Part shown: positions 18,239 to 26,487 of the stretch, one piece after another | How the letters are laid out: each line of letters opens with the position of its first letter | Position numbering within the stretch: position 1 is the stretch's first letter | DNA from: Streptomyces sp. NBC_01498 | Lineage (GTDB): Bacteria; Actinomycetota; Actinomycetes; Streptomycetales; Streptomycetaceae | Length of the DNA: 64,000 nucleotides | Assembly (NCBI RefSeq): GCF_036327775.1 | Contig: NZ_CP109598.1 | Span: forward strand, 2,232,001-2,296,000 | Reading direction: 5' to 3' | Notes under the pieces: generated by a model | Told to the model about the DNA's origin: nothing | What the model saw: the letters and a program-made list of their open reading frames with translations, nothing else | Database searches by the model: none | Position numbers and translations under genes: made by a program

Positions 18239-18615
18239 GGAGCGCACAATAGCCCGCCCCGCGCCCCGCGCAGAGCCCGTCCCGGACACCGTCCGGGGGC
18301 CCGGCCGGCGGGTGCCCGCAGAGCGTTCCGGCGAATTCGTCCGACACATGTGCGCGATTCCGGGGTACAGTGGTAATGCGCCTGCCGAGTGTTCGGTGGG
18401 CCATCGCAGTGTTTGACCGGGAGATCGTCCCGGACAGGCCCCATGAGGATGCCCGGTCGGTGGCCCGATCGGCTCCGACCCGACCGCCCTCCGCGCGGAC
18501 CGCACGCACAGTTGCGTAGGACCGCAGATGAGGGGCCCCCTCAGCGGTAAGAGCGCTCGAGCGACGGCAGTGGTCCCGCGCCATCCGGCCAATCCACGGC
18601 CGGCCGAGTACCCAG
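18239..18615. promoter_or_regulatory. Divergent control region of the ferritin-like and DEAD-box genes
   Basis: 377 bp contain no convincing gene. A possible -10 TACAGT (18366-18371) points toward the helicase gene and would give a 5' leader of about 240-300 bases. Long leaders are common for cold-induced RNA helicases; nothing in the sequence proves this here. Confidence 0.3.
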
Positions 18616-20550
18616 GTGCGGTACGACCCCCAGCGTTCGCCTCGTGCCGCGTCTCACAGAAGAGGCAGCACCCTGACTACGACTTTCCGAGACCTCGGAA
18701 TCCTCCCCGAGACGGCCGAAGCGCTTGAAGCGGTCGGCATCGTGTCTCCGTTCCCCATCCAAGAGATGACCCTCCCGGTCGCGCTGTCCGGCAAGGACGT
18801 CATCGGCCAGGCCAAGACCGGCACGGGCAAGACTCTCGGCTTCGGACTGCCGCTCCTTGAGCGTGTCACCGTCCCCGCCGACGTCGAGGCGGGCCGTTGC
18901 ACCCCCGAGCAGCTCACCAACGCCCCGCAGGCCCTCGTGGTGGTCCCCACCCGCGAGCTGTGCCAGCAGGTCACCAACGACCTCCAGACCGCCGGCAAGG
19001 TACGCAACGTACGGGTGCTGGCGATCTACGGCGGCCGTGCCTACGAGCCGCAGGTCGAGGCCCTCAAGAAGGGCGTCGACGTGGTCGTCGGCACGCCGGG
19101 CCGGCTCCTCGACCTGGCGGGCCAGCGCAAGCTCGACCTGTCGCACGTGCGCGGCCTCGTCCTGGACGAGGCGGACGAGATGCTCGACCTGGGCTTCCTG
19201 CCGGACGTCGAGCGGATCATCCAGCTGCTCCCCGCGAAGCGCCAGACGATGCTGTTCTCGGCCACGATGCCGGGCGCGGTCATCGGTCTCGCCCGCCGCT
19301 ACATGACGCAGCCGACGCACATCAGCGCCACGTCGCCCGACGACGCGGGCGCGACCGTCGCCAACACCACCCAGCGGGTCTACCGCGCGCACTCCATGGA
19401 CAAGCCGGAGATGGTCGCGCGCATCCTCCAGGCCGAGGGGCGCGGGCTGGCGATGATCTTCTGCCGTACGAAGCGTACGGCCGCCGACATCGCCGACCAG
19501 CTCGCCCAGCGCGGCTTCGCGTCCGGCGCCGTCCACGGCGACCTGGGCCAGGGCGCCCGGGAGCAGGCGCTGCGCGCCTTCCGCAACGGCAAGGTGGACG
19601 TCCTCGTCTGCACGGATGTCGCCGCGCGCGGCATCGACGTCGAGGGCGTGACGCATGTCATCAACTACCAGTCGCCCGAGGAGGAGAAGACCTACCTCCA
19701 CCGGATCGGCCGCACCGGCCGCGCGGGCGCGTCCGGTATCGCCGTGACGCTGGTCGACTGGGACGACATCCCGCGCTGGCAGCTGATCAACAAGGCGCTG
19801 GACCTGGGCTTCCCGGACCCGCCGGAGACGTACTCCACCTCACCGCACCTGTTCGAGGAGCTCGACATCCCCGCCGGGACGAAGGGCATCCTGCCGCGCA
19901 CGGACCGGACACGTGCCGGTCTGGCGGCGGAGCAGGTCGAGGACCTGGGCGAGACGGGCGGCCGGGGCCGCAAGTCCGCGCGGACGGCGACCGCCGTGAC
20001 GGAGGAGCGCCCGGCGCGTACGCGTACGCCGCGGCAGCGCCGCCGTACGCGCGGCGGGAGCACGCTGGAGGGCGGCGAGGCTCAGCCGTCCGCGACCACG
20101 GCGGTGGACACCGCCGAGGGTGCGGACGCGGCCGAGCCGCGTGTCCCGCGCCGCCGTCGGCGTACGCGCGTGGGTGTGCCCGCCGAGGCGGCGGACGCGG
20201 TCGCGGCGACCGTGGCGGAACCGGCGCGTGACGTGTTCGTCGAACCGATGGCGCAGCCGGAGGCGGCGGAGGCCGAACCCGAGGCGGCGACCAAGCCGCG
20301 TCGGCGGCGTACGCGCGCGGCCAAGCCCGTGGTCGAGACCGTGGCCGACGCCTCGGTCGCCGACACCACGGACGTGGCCGTCGACGCCGCGACGAAGACC
20401 GAGACCAAGCCCCGCCGTCGGGCCCGCGCCAAGACCTCGGTCGAGGCCCCCGTCGAGGCCGTGGCGGTCGCGCCGGAGGCCGACGCCGAGCCGGCCACCA
20501 AGCCGCGCCGCCGCCGCACCCGCGCGACAGCGGCCCCGTCCGACAGCTGA
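18616..20550 (+). CDS. DEAD-box ATP-dependent RNA helicase with Arg-rich repeat tail
   Basis: An SF2 RNA helicase of about 625-644 residues. The Q motif region is FRDLGILPETAEAL...FPIQEMT. Motif I is AKTGTGKT, Ia PTRELC, motif II DEAD, motif III SAT, motif V ARGIDVEG and motif VI HRIGRTGRAG. The C-terminal 200 residues are low-complexity with at least five RRRRTR-type basic clusters that could bind RNA. The first standard start is GTG 18616. However, the conserved protein begins at LTTTFRDLG, a CTG at 18673 with AGAGG seven bases upstream, and the codons between carry AGA-AGA and TCT, so initiation at CTG is likely. A strong terminator follows. Confidence 0.95.
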   Translation: MRYDPQRSPRAASHRRGSTLTTTFRDLGILPETAEALEAVGIVSPFPIQEMTLPVALSGKDVIGQAKTGTGKTLGFGLPLLERVTVPADVEAGRCTPEQLTNAPQALVVVPTRELCQQVTNDLQTAGKVRNVRVLAIYGGRAYEPQVEALKKGVDVVVGTPGRLLDLAGQRKLDLSHVRGLVLDEADEMLDLGFLPDVERIIQLLPAKRQTMLFSATMPGAVIGLARRYMTQPTHISATSPDDAGATVANTTQRVYRAHSMDKPEMVARILQAEGRGLAMIFCRTKRTAADIADQLAQRGFASGAVHGDLGQGAREQALRAFRNGKVDVLVCTDVAARGIDVEGVTHVINYQSPEEEKTYLHRIGRTGRAGASGIAVTLVDWDDIPRWQLINKALDLGFPDPPETYSTSPHLFEELDIPAGTKGILPRTDRTRAGLAAEQVEDLGETGGRGRKSARTATAVTEERPARTRTPRQRRRTRGGSTLEGGEAQPSATTAVDTAEGADAAEPRVPRRRRRTRVGVPAEAADAVAATVAEPARDVFVEPMAQPEAAEAEPEAATKPRRRRTRAAKPVVETVADASVADTTDVAVDAATKTETKPRRRARAKTSVEAPVEAVAVAPEADAEPATKPRRRRTRATAAPSDS

Positions 20551-20560
20551 CACCCGGCGT

Positions 20561-20606
20561 ACGCCGATGGCCCGGTACCCCGCAGGGGGTGCCGGGCCGT
20601 CGGCGT
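20561..20606 (+). terminator. Terminator of the DEAD-box helicase gene
   Basis: A 21-bp stem (20561-20581 with 20586-20606, two G-U pairs) and a GCAG loop lie 11 bases after the helicase stop. Confidence 0.85.
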
Positions 20607-20667
20607 TCCGGGGCGCCCGCAGGGTCGTAACGGCGCCACAACACCCGGGGCCGCGCCGATGTACGCA

Positions 20668-20847
20668 CGCCCCAACCGCCGTTCCGCCACGGCGGGACGT
20701 GTCCGGCTCGGTTCCGACTCCCTGCCGGGCCGCAACCACCGCACCGGAACCCGAGCCGCTCAGGCCCCGAAGCCCCGCGCCCCAACCGCCGTTCCGCCAC
20801 GGCGGGACGCGTCCGGCTCGGTTCCGACTCCCTGCCGGGCCGCAACC
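20668..20847. repeat. Two 70-bp direct repeats, 110-bp spacing
   Basis: Copies at 20668-20737 and 20778-20847 differ at one base. They lie in a 596-bp gap (20551-21146) between the helicase terminator and the next hydrolase gene. The rest of the gap is C-rich, with no frame showing both coding bias and a ribosome site. Confidence 0.9.
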
Positions 20848-21146
20848 GTCACTCCGAGAAGCCGACCCGGCGCGGCCACGACGCCACGCCGACGCCACAC
20901 ACGCGGACATGCCCGGCGTACCTGGGCACCCGCCGCGCCCGAACCGCCGCACCGATGCCAGACACGACCCCGGCCTCACCGGCGTGCGCGCCCGCGGCGA
21001 CCGCCCCGCCGCCGTACGACGCATACACGCGTCCCGGGCTCCCCCGGCCACGACCAGGTCCCAACCGCGCACCCCAAACCACCGTCCCCACGAGGCCGGC
21101 CCCTGCGGATGAGGCGGCTGAGGTTGGTGGGTCTTACGCTCGTGGG

Positions 21147-21992
21147 ATGAGTCGGCCGCGCACCTTTACTCCGCCGCCCCGTACCCGTGCGCTGCGGCTG
21201 GTCACGCGGCGCGGGGAGTTCGCCGTGCTCGACGCGCGGCCCGAGGGGGTGGCGCGGGGTACCGCGCTCCTGTTGCCCGGGTACATCGGGAGCAAGGAGG
21301 ACTTCATCGCGATGCTGGAGCCGCTGACCGCGGCCGGTTACCGTGTCGTCTCCGTGGACGGGCGCGGGCAGTACGAGTCCGACGGGCCCGACTCCCAGGA
21401 CGCCTACGCGCAGCGGGAGTTGGCGGCGGACGTGCTGGCGCAGGCGGAGGCCGTCGGGCCGCCGGTGCATCTCGTGGGGCACTCCCTGGGCGGGCAGATC
21501 GCGCGCGCGGCCGTCCTGGCGGACCCCGCGCCGTTCCTGACGCTGACGCTGATCTCGTCCGGCCCGGCCAGGATCTCGCCCCCGCAGGTGGAGCGCGTAC
21601 GGCTGCTGAGCGAGGTACTGGCCGACCCGCGCCTGGACATGGAGCAGGTCTGGGCGGCCATCCAGGCCATGGAGCCGCCGGAGGAGGCCGATGTGGACGG
21701 CGGACTGCTGCGGCGCCGCTGGCTGCGCCACAGCCCGGCCCAACTGATGTCCACGGGGCGCCAGTTGACCGTGGAGCCGGACCGGGTCGGTGAGCTGGCC
21801 GCCGTACGGCCGCTGCCCAAGCATGTGGTCTCCGGCGAGCGGGACGACGTCTGGCCGGTGGCGGCGTTCGACGACATGGCGCGGCGGCTGGAGGCGCGCC
21901 GGACGGTGATCGAGGGCGCCGAGCACTCCCCCAACACCGATCAGCCCCTGCGTACCGCCGCCGCGCTCAGCGCCTTCTGGGACGCGCACTGA
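21147..21992 (+). CDS. Alpha/beta hydrolase
   Basis: A 281-residue cytoplasmic alpha/beta hydrolase. It has the strand LLLPGYIGSKEDF, the nucleophile elbow GHSLGG, the acid at SGERDDVWP and the catalytic histidine at EGAEHSPN. The start ATG 21147 is just before the conserved N-terminus; a longer in-frame extension runs through the repeat region and is not credible. It is convergent with the NYN-domain gene, with only 25 bases between stops. The substrate is unknown. Confidence 0.88.
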   Translation: MSRPRTFTPPPRTRALRLVTRRGEFAVLDARPEGVARGTALLLPGYIGSKEDFIAMLEPLTAAGYRVVSVDGRGQYESDGPDSQDAYAQRELAADVLAQAEAVGPPVHLVGHSLGGQIARAAVLADPAPFLTLTLISSGPARISPPQVERVRLLSEVLADPRLDMEQVWAAIQAMEPPEEADVDGGLLRRRWLRHSPAQLMSTGRQLTVEPDRVGELAAVRPLPKHVVSGERDDVWPVAAFDDMARRLEARRTVIEGAEHSPNTDQPLRTAAALSAFWDAH

Positions 21993-22017
21993 GCCGGGGC
22001 GGCCGGCACGGCCGTAC

Positions 22018-22947
22018 TCAGAACTGGCTCTCCATGTGCTGCCAGAAGCCGTCCCGCAGCGCCCGCCGCAGGACGGAGTGCCCGCGCAGCGAGCGCTGGA
22101 GCAGTCTCTCCGCCTCGATCAGCAGGTCCTGGTCCACCGGTCCGGGCAGATAGGGACGGCCCGGCAGCAGTTCCGCCATCGCCGCCCGCCCCCGTTCGAC
22201 CAGCCAGGTCGCGGCGATCTGCGCGCCGATGAAACGCGCCTCCTCGCGCGAGGGCGGCGGCTCGCCCTCGTTCTCGTACGTGGTGACCGGCCGCCGCGTC
22301 ACGTACGGCTGCCAGAACTCCAGGTCGAAGGTGCGCTGGCTGTCGACCTCCCAGAGAAGTGGCTCGGCCTGGTTGCGCCCGCCGCCGGACTCGATGCCCC
22401 AGAGGTGGACCCGCGCGCCGTACCCCTGCGCGGCCTCGACGGCGGACACCAGGTCCTCGTCGCCGCCGACGAGCGCGGCGTCGCTGATGGCGCGGTGCCG
22501 GGCGAGCGATTCGAGGTCCGTGCGGATCAGGGAGTCGACGCCCTTCTGCTGGTTGTTGGCGTTGAGGTTGCCGAGGCGGACCTTGACGTCGGGCAGCTCG
22601 GCGATGGCCTGCTGCTCGGGCGTGTGGATGCGCCGGCGGGCGCCGTCGTACCAGTAGACCCGCAGCAGTCTGCTGTCCGCGAAGATCGTCCGCGCCTTGT
22701 CGATGAACGCCTCGATGAGCCCTTCGGTGTCGAGGTCGAAGGACCGGCGGTCCTCGGTGCCCGCGACAAGTAATCCGGCCGCAGCGTAGACGTAACCGGC
22801 GTCCACGAAGATGGCGTGGGTGGACGGCGTCTTGGCGACCTCGGCGAGCATCCGCTGGAGCAGTTCGTTGGTGCGCTCCAGGCGGGCGCCGAGTTCGGCG
22901 ACGCCGGGGGTGTCGGGCGTCTCGGGGGTGATCTCTGCCTCGCTCAT
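22018..22947 (-). CDS. NYN-domain (PIN-like) ribonuclease-type protein
   Basis: A 309-residue protein with an N-terminal NYN domain: AIFVDAGYVYAAAG (first catalytic Asp), LRVYWYDGA, KGVDSLIRTDL and LVGGDEDLVSAV (further acidic metal ligands), as in LabA-like and PIN-fold RNases. A C-terminal helical extension of about 110 residues has no family I can name. The RNA target is unknown. It is divergent from the 50-residue peptide gene, with an AT-rich control region between them. Confidence 0.85.
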   Translation of the reverse strand: MSEAEITPETPDTPGVAELGARLERTNELLQRMLAEVAKTPSTHAIFVDAGYVYAAAGLLVAGTEDRRSFDLDTEGLIEAFIDKARTIFADSRLLRVYWYDGARRRIHTPEQQAIAELPDVKVRLGNLNANNQQKGVDSLIRTDLESLARHRAISDAALVGGDEDLVSAVEAAQGYGARVHLWGIESGGGRNQAEPLLWEVDSQRTFDLEFWQPYVTRRPVTTYENEGEPPPSREEARFIGAQIAATWLVERGRAAMAELLPGRPYLPGPVDQDLLIEAERLLQRSLRGHSVLRRALRDGFWQHMESQF

Positions 22948-23019
22948 ACGCGGTCCATTGTCCGTGCGCCTCTCGGGACCCGCCAGTGCCCCCGAGTACC
23001 GGTGAGTGCCCGCCGGTGG

Positions 23020-23047
23020 TTAGCCAGCCGAAAATTTTCTTTAGTGT
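23020..23047 (+). promoter_or_regulatory. Candidate sigma-HrdB promoter
   Basis: TTAGCC (23020-23025), a 16-bp spacer with the locally unusual AAAATTTT, and TAGTGT (23042-23047) lie about 100 bp before the 50-residue peptide gene. Confidence 0.4.
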
Positions 23048-23153
23048 AGGGAATGTTTGCAGAGGGCAAGACGTTGTGGCCTTATGTAATCACCGACGGA
23101 CCAGCCGTCACCCACAGTTCTCCTACGGAGGATCAGACGAAGGGAGAAGCCGT

Positions 23154-23306
23154 ATGCGCTTCGAGATCATGCGACTGAACGATGCGGACGGCAGCGCCGT
23201 CGACAGCACCGTTGTGGACGCCGCCTCCGTCAGCCAGATCGTGCAGCAGGCCGCCTCGACAGGGCAGCGCCTCTATATCCGTCCGGCCGACTCACCGGCC
23301 TCGTAA
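23154..23306 (+). CDS. Conserved 50-residue small protein
   Basis: A 50-residue protein (starts MRFEIMRLNDADG, ends RLYIRPADSPAS) predicted as a compact beta/alpha fold without a signal or membrane segment. AGGGAG lies seven bases before the ATG. I recall very similar 50-51 residue proteins across Streptomyces, which argues for a real gene; the function is unknown. An AT-rich promoter candidate lies upstream and the leader is about 100 bases. Confidence 0.75.
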   Translation: MRFEIMRLNDADGSAVDSTVVDAASVSQIVQQAASTGQRLYIRPADSPAS

Positions 23307-23394
23307 CTCTCTCCCCGACCCGACCCGACCCGACCCGCCCGAACCCGCCGATCCGCCGGTCACACCGGTTCCGCGCCGGATTCTTCGGGTCGGC

Positions 23395-24291
23395 TCATGT
23401 CGAGACGCCCCCGTACGGAGCAGCATCCGTGCGGGGGCGTTCCGCTGCCGCCGCGCGCCGGACGAGCTCGGCGTAGACCTCCGGGTCGGTGGTGTACTCC
23501 CCGAGCCGGACCGTCTTTCGGCTGCCGTGGTAGTCGCTGGAGCCCGTGGTGAGCAGGCCGAGATCGGCGGCGAGTGTCCGCAGCCGGGCGCGGGTGGGCT
23601 CGTCGTGGTTCATGTGGTCGACCTCGACGCCGTCGAGTCCCGCCTCGGCCAGGCGCCCGAGAACCGCTTCGGAGATGACCGGGCCACGGGTCACGGCCAG
23701 CGGATGGGCGAGGACGGTGACACCGCCGGCCGCCTTGACCAGCCGGACCGCGTCGAAGGGGTCCAGTTCGTGCCGGGGGACGTGCACCCGGCCGTGGTCG
23801 GCGAGCCACCGGGAGCTGAACGCCTCGTCGACGGAGTCCACCACGCCCAGCTCGACCAGCGCGGAGGCGATGTGCGGGCGGCCGATCGAGCCGTCGCCGG
23901 CGATCCGGGCGACCTGGTCCCAGGTGATCGGCACACCGAGTTCCCGGAGCTTGGCCACCATCGCCCGCGCGCGCGGCACCCGGTCGTCGCGCACCAGCTC
24001 GCGCTCGCGCAGCAGGCGGGGTTCGTCGGGATCGAAGAGGTACGCCAGCATGTGCAGGCCCACGTCGCCGGTCCGGCAGGACAGCTCGGCGCCGGGGACC
24101 AGGGTGAGCCCGGCGCCGGTGGTGTCGTCCAGCGCGTCGAGGGCCGCGCGCGCCTCGGCGTGGCCGCGTGTCGTGTCGTGGTCGGTGAGCGCGACGACGT
24201 CCAGCCCGGCCGCCGCCGCGTTGCGCACCAGCTCGGCCGGGGTGTCCGTACCGTCCGACGCCGAGGAGTGGGTGTGCAGGTCGATGCGCAC
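23395..24291 (-). CDS. PHP-domain phosphoesterase
   Basis: A 298-residue metal-dependent phosphoesterase of the PHP superfamily, of the type that hydrolyses 3',5'-nucleoside bisphosphates or trims RNA ends (YciV/TrpH group). All metal motifs are present: RIDLHTHSSASDG, TDHDTTRG, GAELSC, GRPHIA, VLAHPLA and SSDYHGS. GTG 24291 starts right at the first motif with GGAG eight bases upstream. The gene points toward the small peptide gene and is convergent with it. Confidence 0.92.
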   Translation of the reverse strand: MRIDLHTHSSASDGTDTPAELVRNAAAAGLDVVALTDHDTTRGHAEARAALDALDDTTGAGLTLVPGAELSCRTGDVGLHMLAYLFDPDEPRLLRERELVRDDRVPRARAMVAKLRELGVPITWDQVARIAGDGSIGRPHIASALVELGVVDSVDEAFSSRWLADHGRVHVPRHELDPFDAVRLVKAAGGVTVLAHPLAVTRGPVISEAVLGRLAEAGLDGVEVDHMNHDEPTRARLRTLAADLGLLTTGSSDYHGSRKTVRLGEYTTDPEVYAELVRRAAAAERPRTDAAPYGGVST

Positions 24292-24365
24292 GGCGGGTAC
24301 TCCAGGGGCCGGGGCGGGAAGGGGGCTCCAGCGTAACGGGGCAGCAAGTGGCGGGGGACGGCGAC

Positions 24366-24478
24366 GGATACGGGCGCCGGGTGGCGGCGGACGGGGCGGA
24401 TACGGGTGGCGGGCGGAAAGGGGCGGGGACGGGGCGGATACGGGCGCCCGGCGGAGGTGGGACGGCGGCGGACACGGG
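24366..24478. repeat. Four degenerate GGATACGGG units
   Basis: GGATACGGG or GGACACGGG recurs at 24366, 24398, 24436 and 24470 (32-38 bp apart), with similar GGTGGCGGGCGG flanks. The repeats lie in the 260-bp gap between the PHP gene start and the DUF6758-like gene end. Confidence 0.6.
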
Positions 24479-24550
24479 TGGCGGGCGCCGAAGAGTCCCG
24501 CCACCTCGGGCCCCGCCGCCCGCCGCCCCGGGCCCGTGCCCCGGGGCCCG

Positions 24551-25189
24551 TCAGCGCAGCAGGCGCGGGGACAGCGCCCCGCACGGCAGCAGGTCCACCT
24601 CGGCGCCCGCGTCCCGCAGATCGGTGAGCACCAGTTCGTCGTACATCAGCAGCCCCGCCTGCTCCGGCCAGACGATCGCCCAGAGCCACAGCCCGAGCGC
24701 CTCGCCCGCGAAGACCGCGCGGTCCGGCGGGGCCTCGGGCACCTGCCAGAGCGGGGTGGGGCGGCCGGCGGCCAGCAGTTTGGCGTGGGCGGGCTTGTCG
24801 ACGCAGATGTGCGGCCCCGGGTCGGGGCCTTCGATGCCCGCGTACCGCGCCCCGAGGCCGACCCCGAGCTCCTCCGCGACCAGCAGCAGTTCCCCCGTGC
24901 CGCCCAGCGGGCCGGGGCCCTCGCAGGCGACGGCGGTGGCCCGGCCGCCGCTGCGGTCGTCACCCGCGTACGCCACGCCGGTGTAGAGCCAGCCGACGGG
25001 CAGCGGCCAGGGCATCCAGACGGGGACACGGGCGCGGTTCACGACCACACCGAGGGCTTCCACGCTGGGCGGTATGACCGGCTGCAACGGATGCACCGCG
25101 CCATGGGTGTCGCACTGCCAGGAGTCGGCGAAGAGACCGGGTGCCCTGACCCGGCCGGCGCACTTCGGGCACCCTGGTTCGCCCCTCAT
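24551..25189 (-). CDS. DUF6758-like protein with zinc-ribbon N-terminus
   Basis: A 212-residue protein. The N-terminus has CPKCAGRV...WQCDTH, a small zinc-ribbon-like set of Cys/His. The rest contains hydrophobic, Trp/Pro-rich stretches (VPVWMPWPLPVGWLYTG, WLWAIVWPEQAGLL) but no clear membrane helix. I recall this as the DUF6758 family of Streptomyces, with moderate certainty. The function is unknown. It is followed on the same strand by the PHP gene and preceded by the SUFU gene, each across gaps of 200-260 bp. Confidence 0.7.
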   Translation of the reverse strand: MRGEPGCPKCAGRVRAPGLFADSWQCDTHGAVHPLQPVIPPSVEALGVVVNRARVPVWMPWPLPVGWLYTGVAYAGDDRSGGRATAVACEGPGPLGGTGELLLVAEELGVGLGARYAGIEGPDPGPHICVDKPAHAKLLAAGRPTPLWQVPEAPPDRAVFAGEALGLWLWAIVWPEQAGLLMYDELVLTDLRDAGAEVDLLPCGALSPRLLR

Positions 25190-25393
25190 GCTGCCCCACG
25201 GTCCTCCCTGGTCGACGCCTCGTCAAGGACGATCACCCGTCCGGCACAGAACCCCGGCACATACCGGTGGCCTGTACGGGACGGTGACTCCTCCCGGCGG
25301 CGTACGGGTTTCCGCGACCCCGGAGGGCCCACGCGTACACCCCCGGCCCGGGGGGCTCACACGTACAACCGCCCCTGCCCCCGTCCCGCGGGC

Positions 25394-26005
25394 TCAGTCC
25401 AGCGCCACCGACCCGCGCCGGGGGTCGCGCGGGTCCGTCCCCCGTTCCAGCCAGCGCTCCTGGAGGGCCGCCGCTCCCCTGACCCGCTTCCACGCGGCCT
25501 CGTTGGGGGTCATCGGGAGCAGCGGCAGGAACCGTACGGGGTCGAGGGGCGCGTCCAGTTCGAGGTCGGGGACCAGTCCGCCGGGCTCCGCGACGAGCAC
25601 GGAGCTGAACGGGGCGCCCGGCCAGAGCGGTTCACCGATGTCCAGCGAGGCGCCCGGTGTGACGACCACTCCCTCGACCTGGGGCGACGCCGCCAGGACG
25701 GCGAGGGGGCGCAGCACCTTGCCGGTGTCGGCGTGCCCCGCGCGTACGGTCAGGAGCAGTTCGGCGCGCGGTCCCCGGGACGGGTCGGGGACGACGACCG
25801 TGGGGTCGGCCATGGGCCGCGCGGACATGCCGAGCGTGGCGTACCGCACGAGGGCACCCCCGTCCGGTCCGGCGGGGTCCCCGGTGTCGAGGAAGCGGAG
25901 TACCTCGATCCGGTCCGTACCCACGAACGTCATCGCGGCACGCGCGTCGGGTTCGCCGAACACCGAGCGCAACCGGGCCTCGACCAGTGAGAGAACTTCT
26001 GCCAT
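25394..26005 (-). CDS. Suppressor-of-fused (SUFU) domain protein
   Basis: A 203-residue protein matching the bacterial SUFU domain. The conserved central strand is RYATLGMSARPM, followed by RAELLLTVRAG and LLPMTPNEAAWKRVRGAAAL. Bacterial SUFU proteins often act as immunity or binding partners for secreted toxins, but this solitary core-genome copy has no toxin gene nearby, so its role is open. ATG 26005 is chosen at the start of the conserved region; the ribosome site is weak. It is divergent from the corA leader. Confidence 0.8.
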   Translation of the reverse strand: MAEVLSLVEARLRSVFGEPDARAAMTFVGTDRIEVLRFLDTGDPAGPDGGALVRYATLGMSARPMADPTVVVPDPSRGPRAELLLTVRAGHADTGKVLRPLAVLAASPQVEGVVVTPGASLDIGEPLWPGAPFSSVLVAEPGGLVPDLELDAPLDPVRFLPLLPMTPNEAAWKRVRGAAALQERWLERGTDPRDPRRGSVALD

Positions 26006-26074
26006 CCGGTGAGCATAGAACGCCGTGTTAACGGGCAAGAGACCGAATTGGCCCCGAACGGCTGCTAGTCTGGG

Positions 26075-26487
26075 CCGCCGGTCGGGACAGCACGTGGAAG
26101 CGTCGCTCTCCGGTCCCGACATACGTCGTCCCCCACGGGGGACCGGCAGGAGGAGGTGAGGCTGCGGTGGATCGAAGTCACCCGGCCAGTACCAGCCGCT
26201 CTTCCTCGCGCTGTACCGCCTCAGTCTGAGGCCCTGCCCCGTACAGGCCCGCGGCTTGTCGCACGACGGAAGAGCACTGCACCAGCACTGTTTTTGCCTG
26301 TCTGTAGCGAACGCCGTCACCGCGTCCTCGCGGTGCCGCCCGCTTTGTGGACGTATGCGCGCCGCGTCGTGTTCCGTGCCCCGTCAGGGCACACCGCCGC
26401 CGACCCCGTGTCGGCGCGGCCGCGCCGCACGTCCCCGTTCCGGGCCGCGCCACGCCCCGCCGACGGCCTCTCCGTGAGGAGCCAGCC
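26075..26487 (+). promoter_or_regulatory. Long structured 5' leader of corA
   Basis: About 410 bases between a possible -10 TAGTCT (26065-26070) and the corA start. Seen in order: an 8-bp stem GTCGGGAC/GTCCCGAC (26081-26120), a 7-bp hairpin (26128-26143), AGGAGGTGAGGCT, a short reading frame whose stop lies in the stem GCCTCA-GTC-TGAGGC, a rare TTTTT run (26291-26295), and a hairpin CACCGCG/CGCGGTG (26318-26335). The GGTGAGGCT string resembles part of the M-box magnesium riboswitch, but the rest of that motif was not found. Confidence 0.45.
26167..26229 (+). CDS. Short upstream reading frame in the corA leader
   Basis: A 20-codon frame starts at GTG 26167, ten bases after AGGAGG. It is rich in Ser/Arg/Thr and ends at a TGA buried in a 6-bp hairpin. 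It may couple translation to the folding of the leader before the magnesium transporter gene; evidence is limited to the ribosome site and position. Confidence 0.35.
   Translation: MDRSHPASTSRSSSRCTASV

Noticed and set aside
25394..26005. SUFU protein as an immunity protein of a toxin system
   Set aside because: No toxin, secretion or polymorphic-repeat gene lies nearby; the neighbours are core housekeeping genes.
26151..26340. A classical M-box magnesium riboswitch
   Set aside because: Only GGTGAGGCT matches; the rest of the conserved core was not found. Kept as an unclassified leader.
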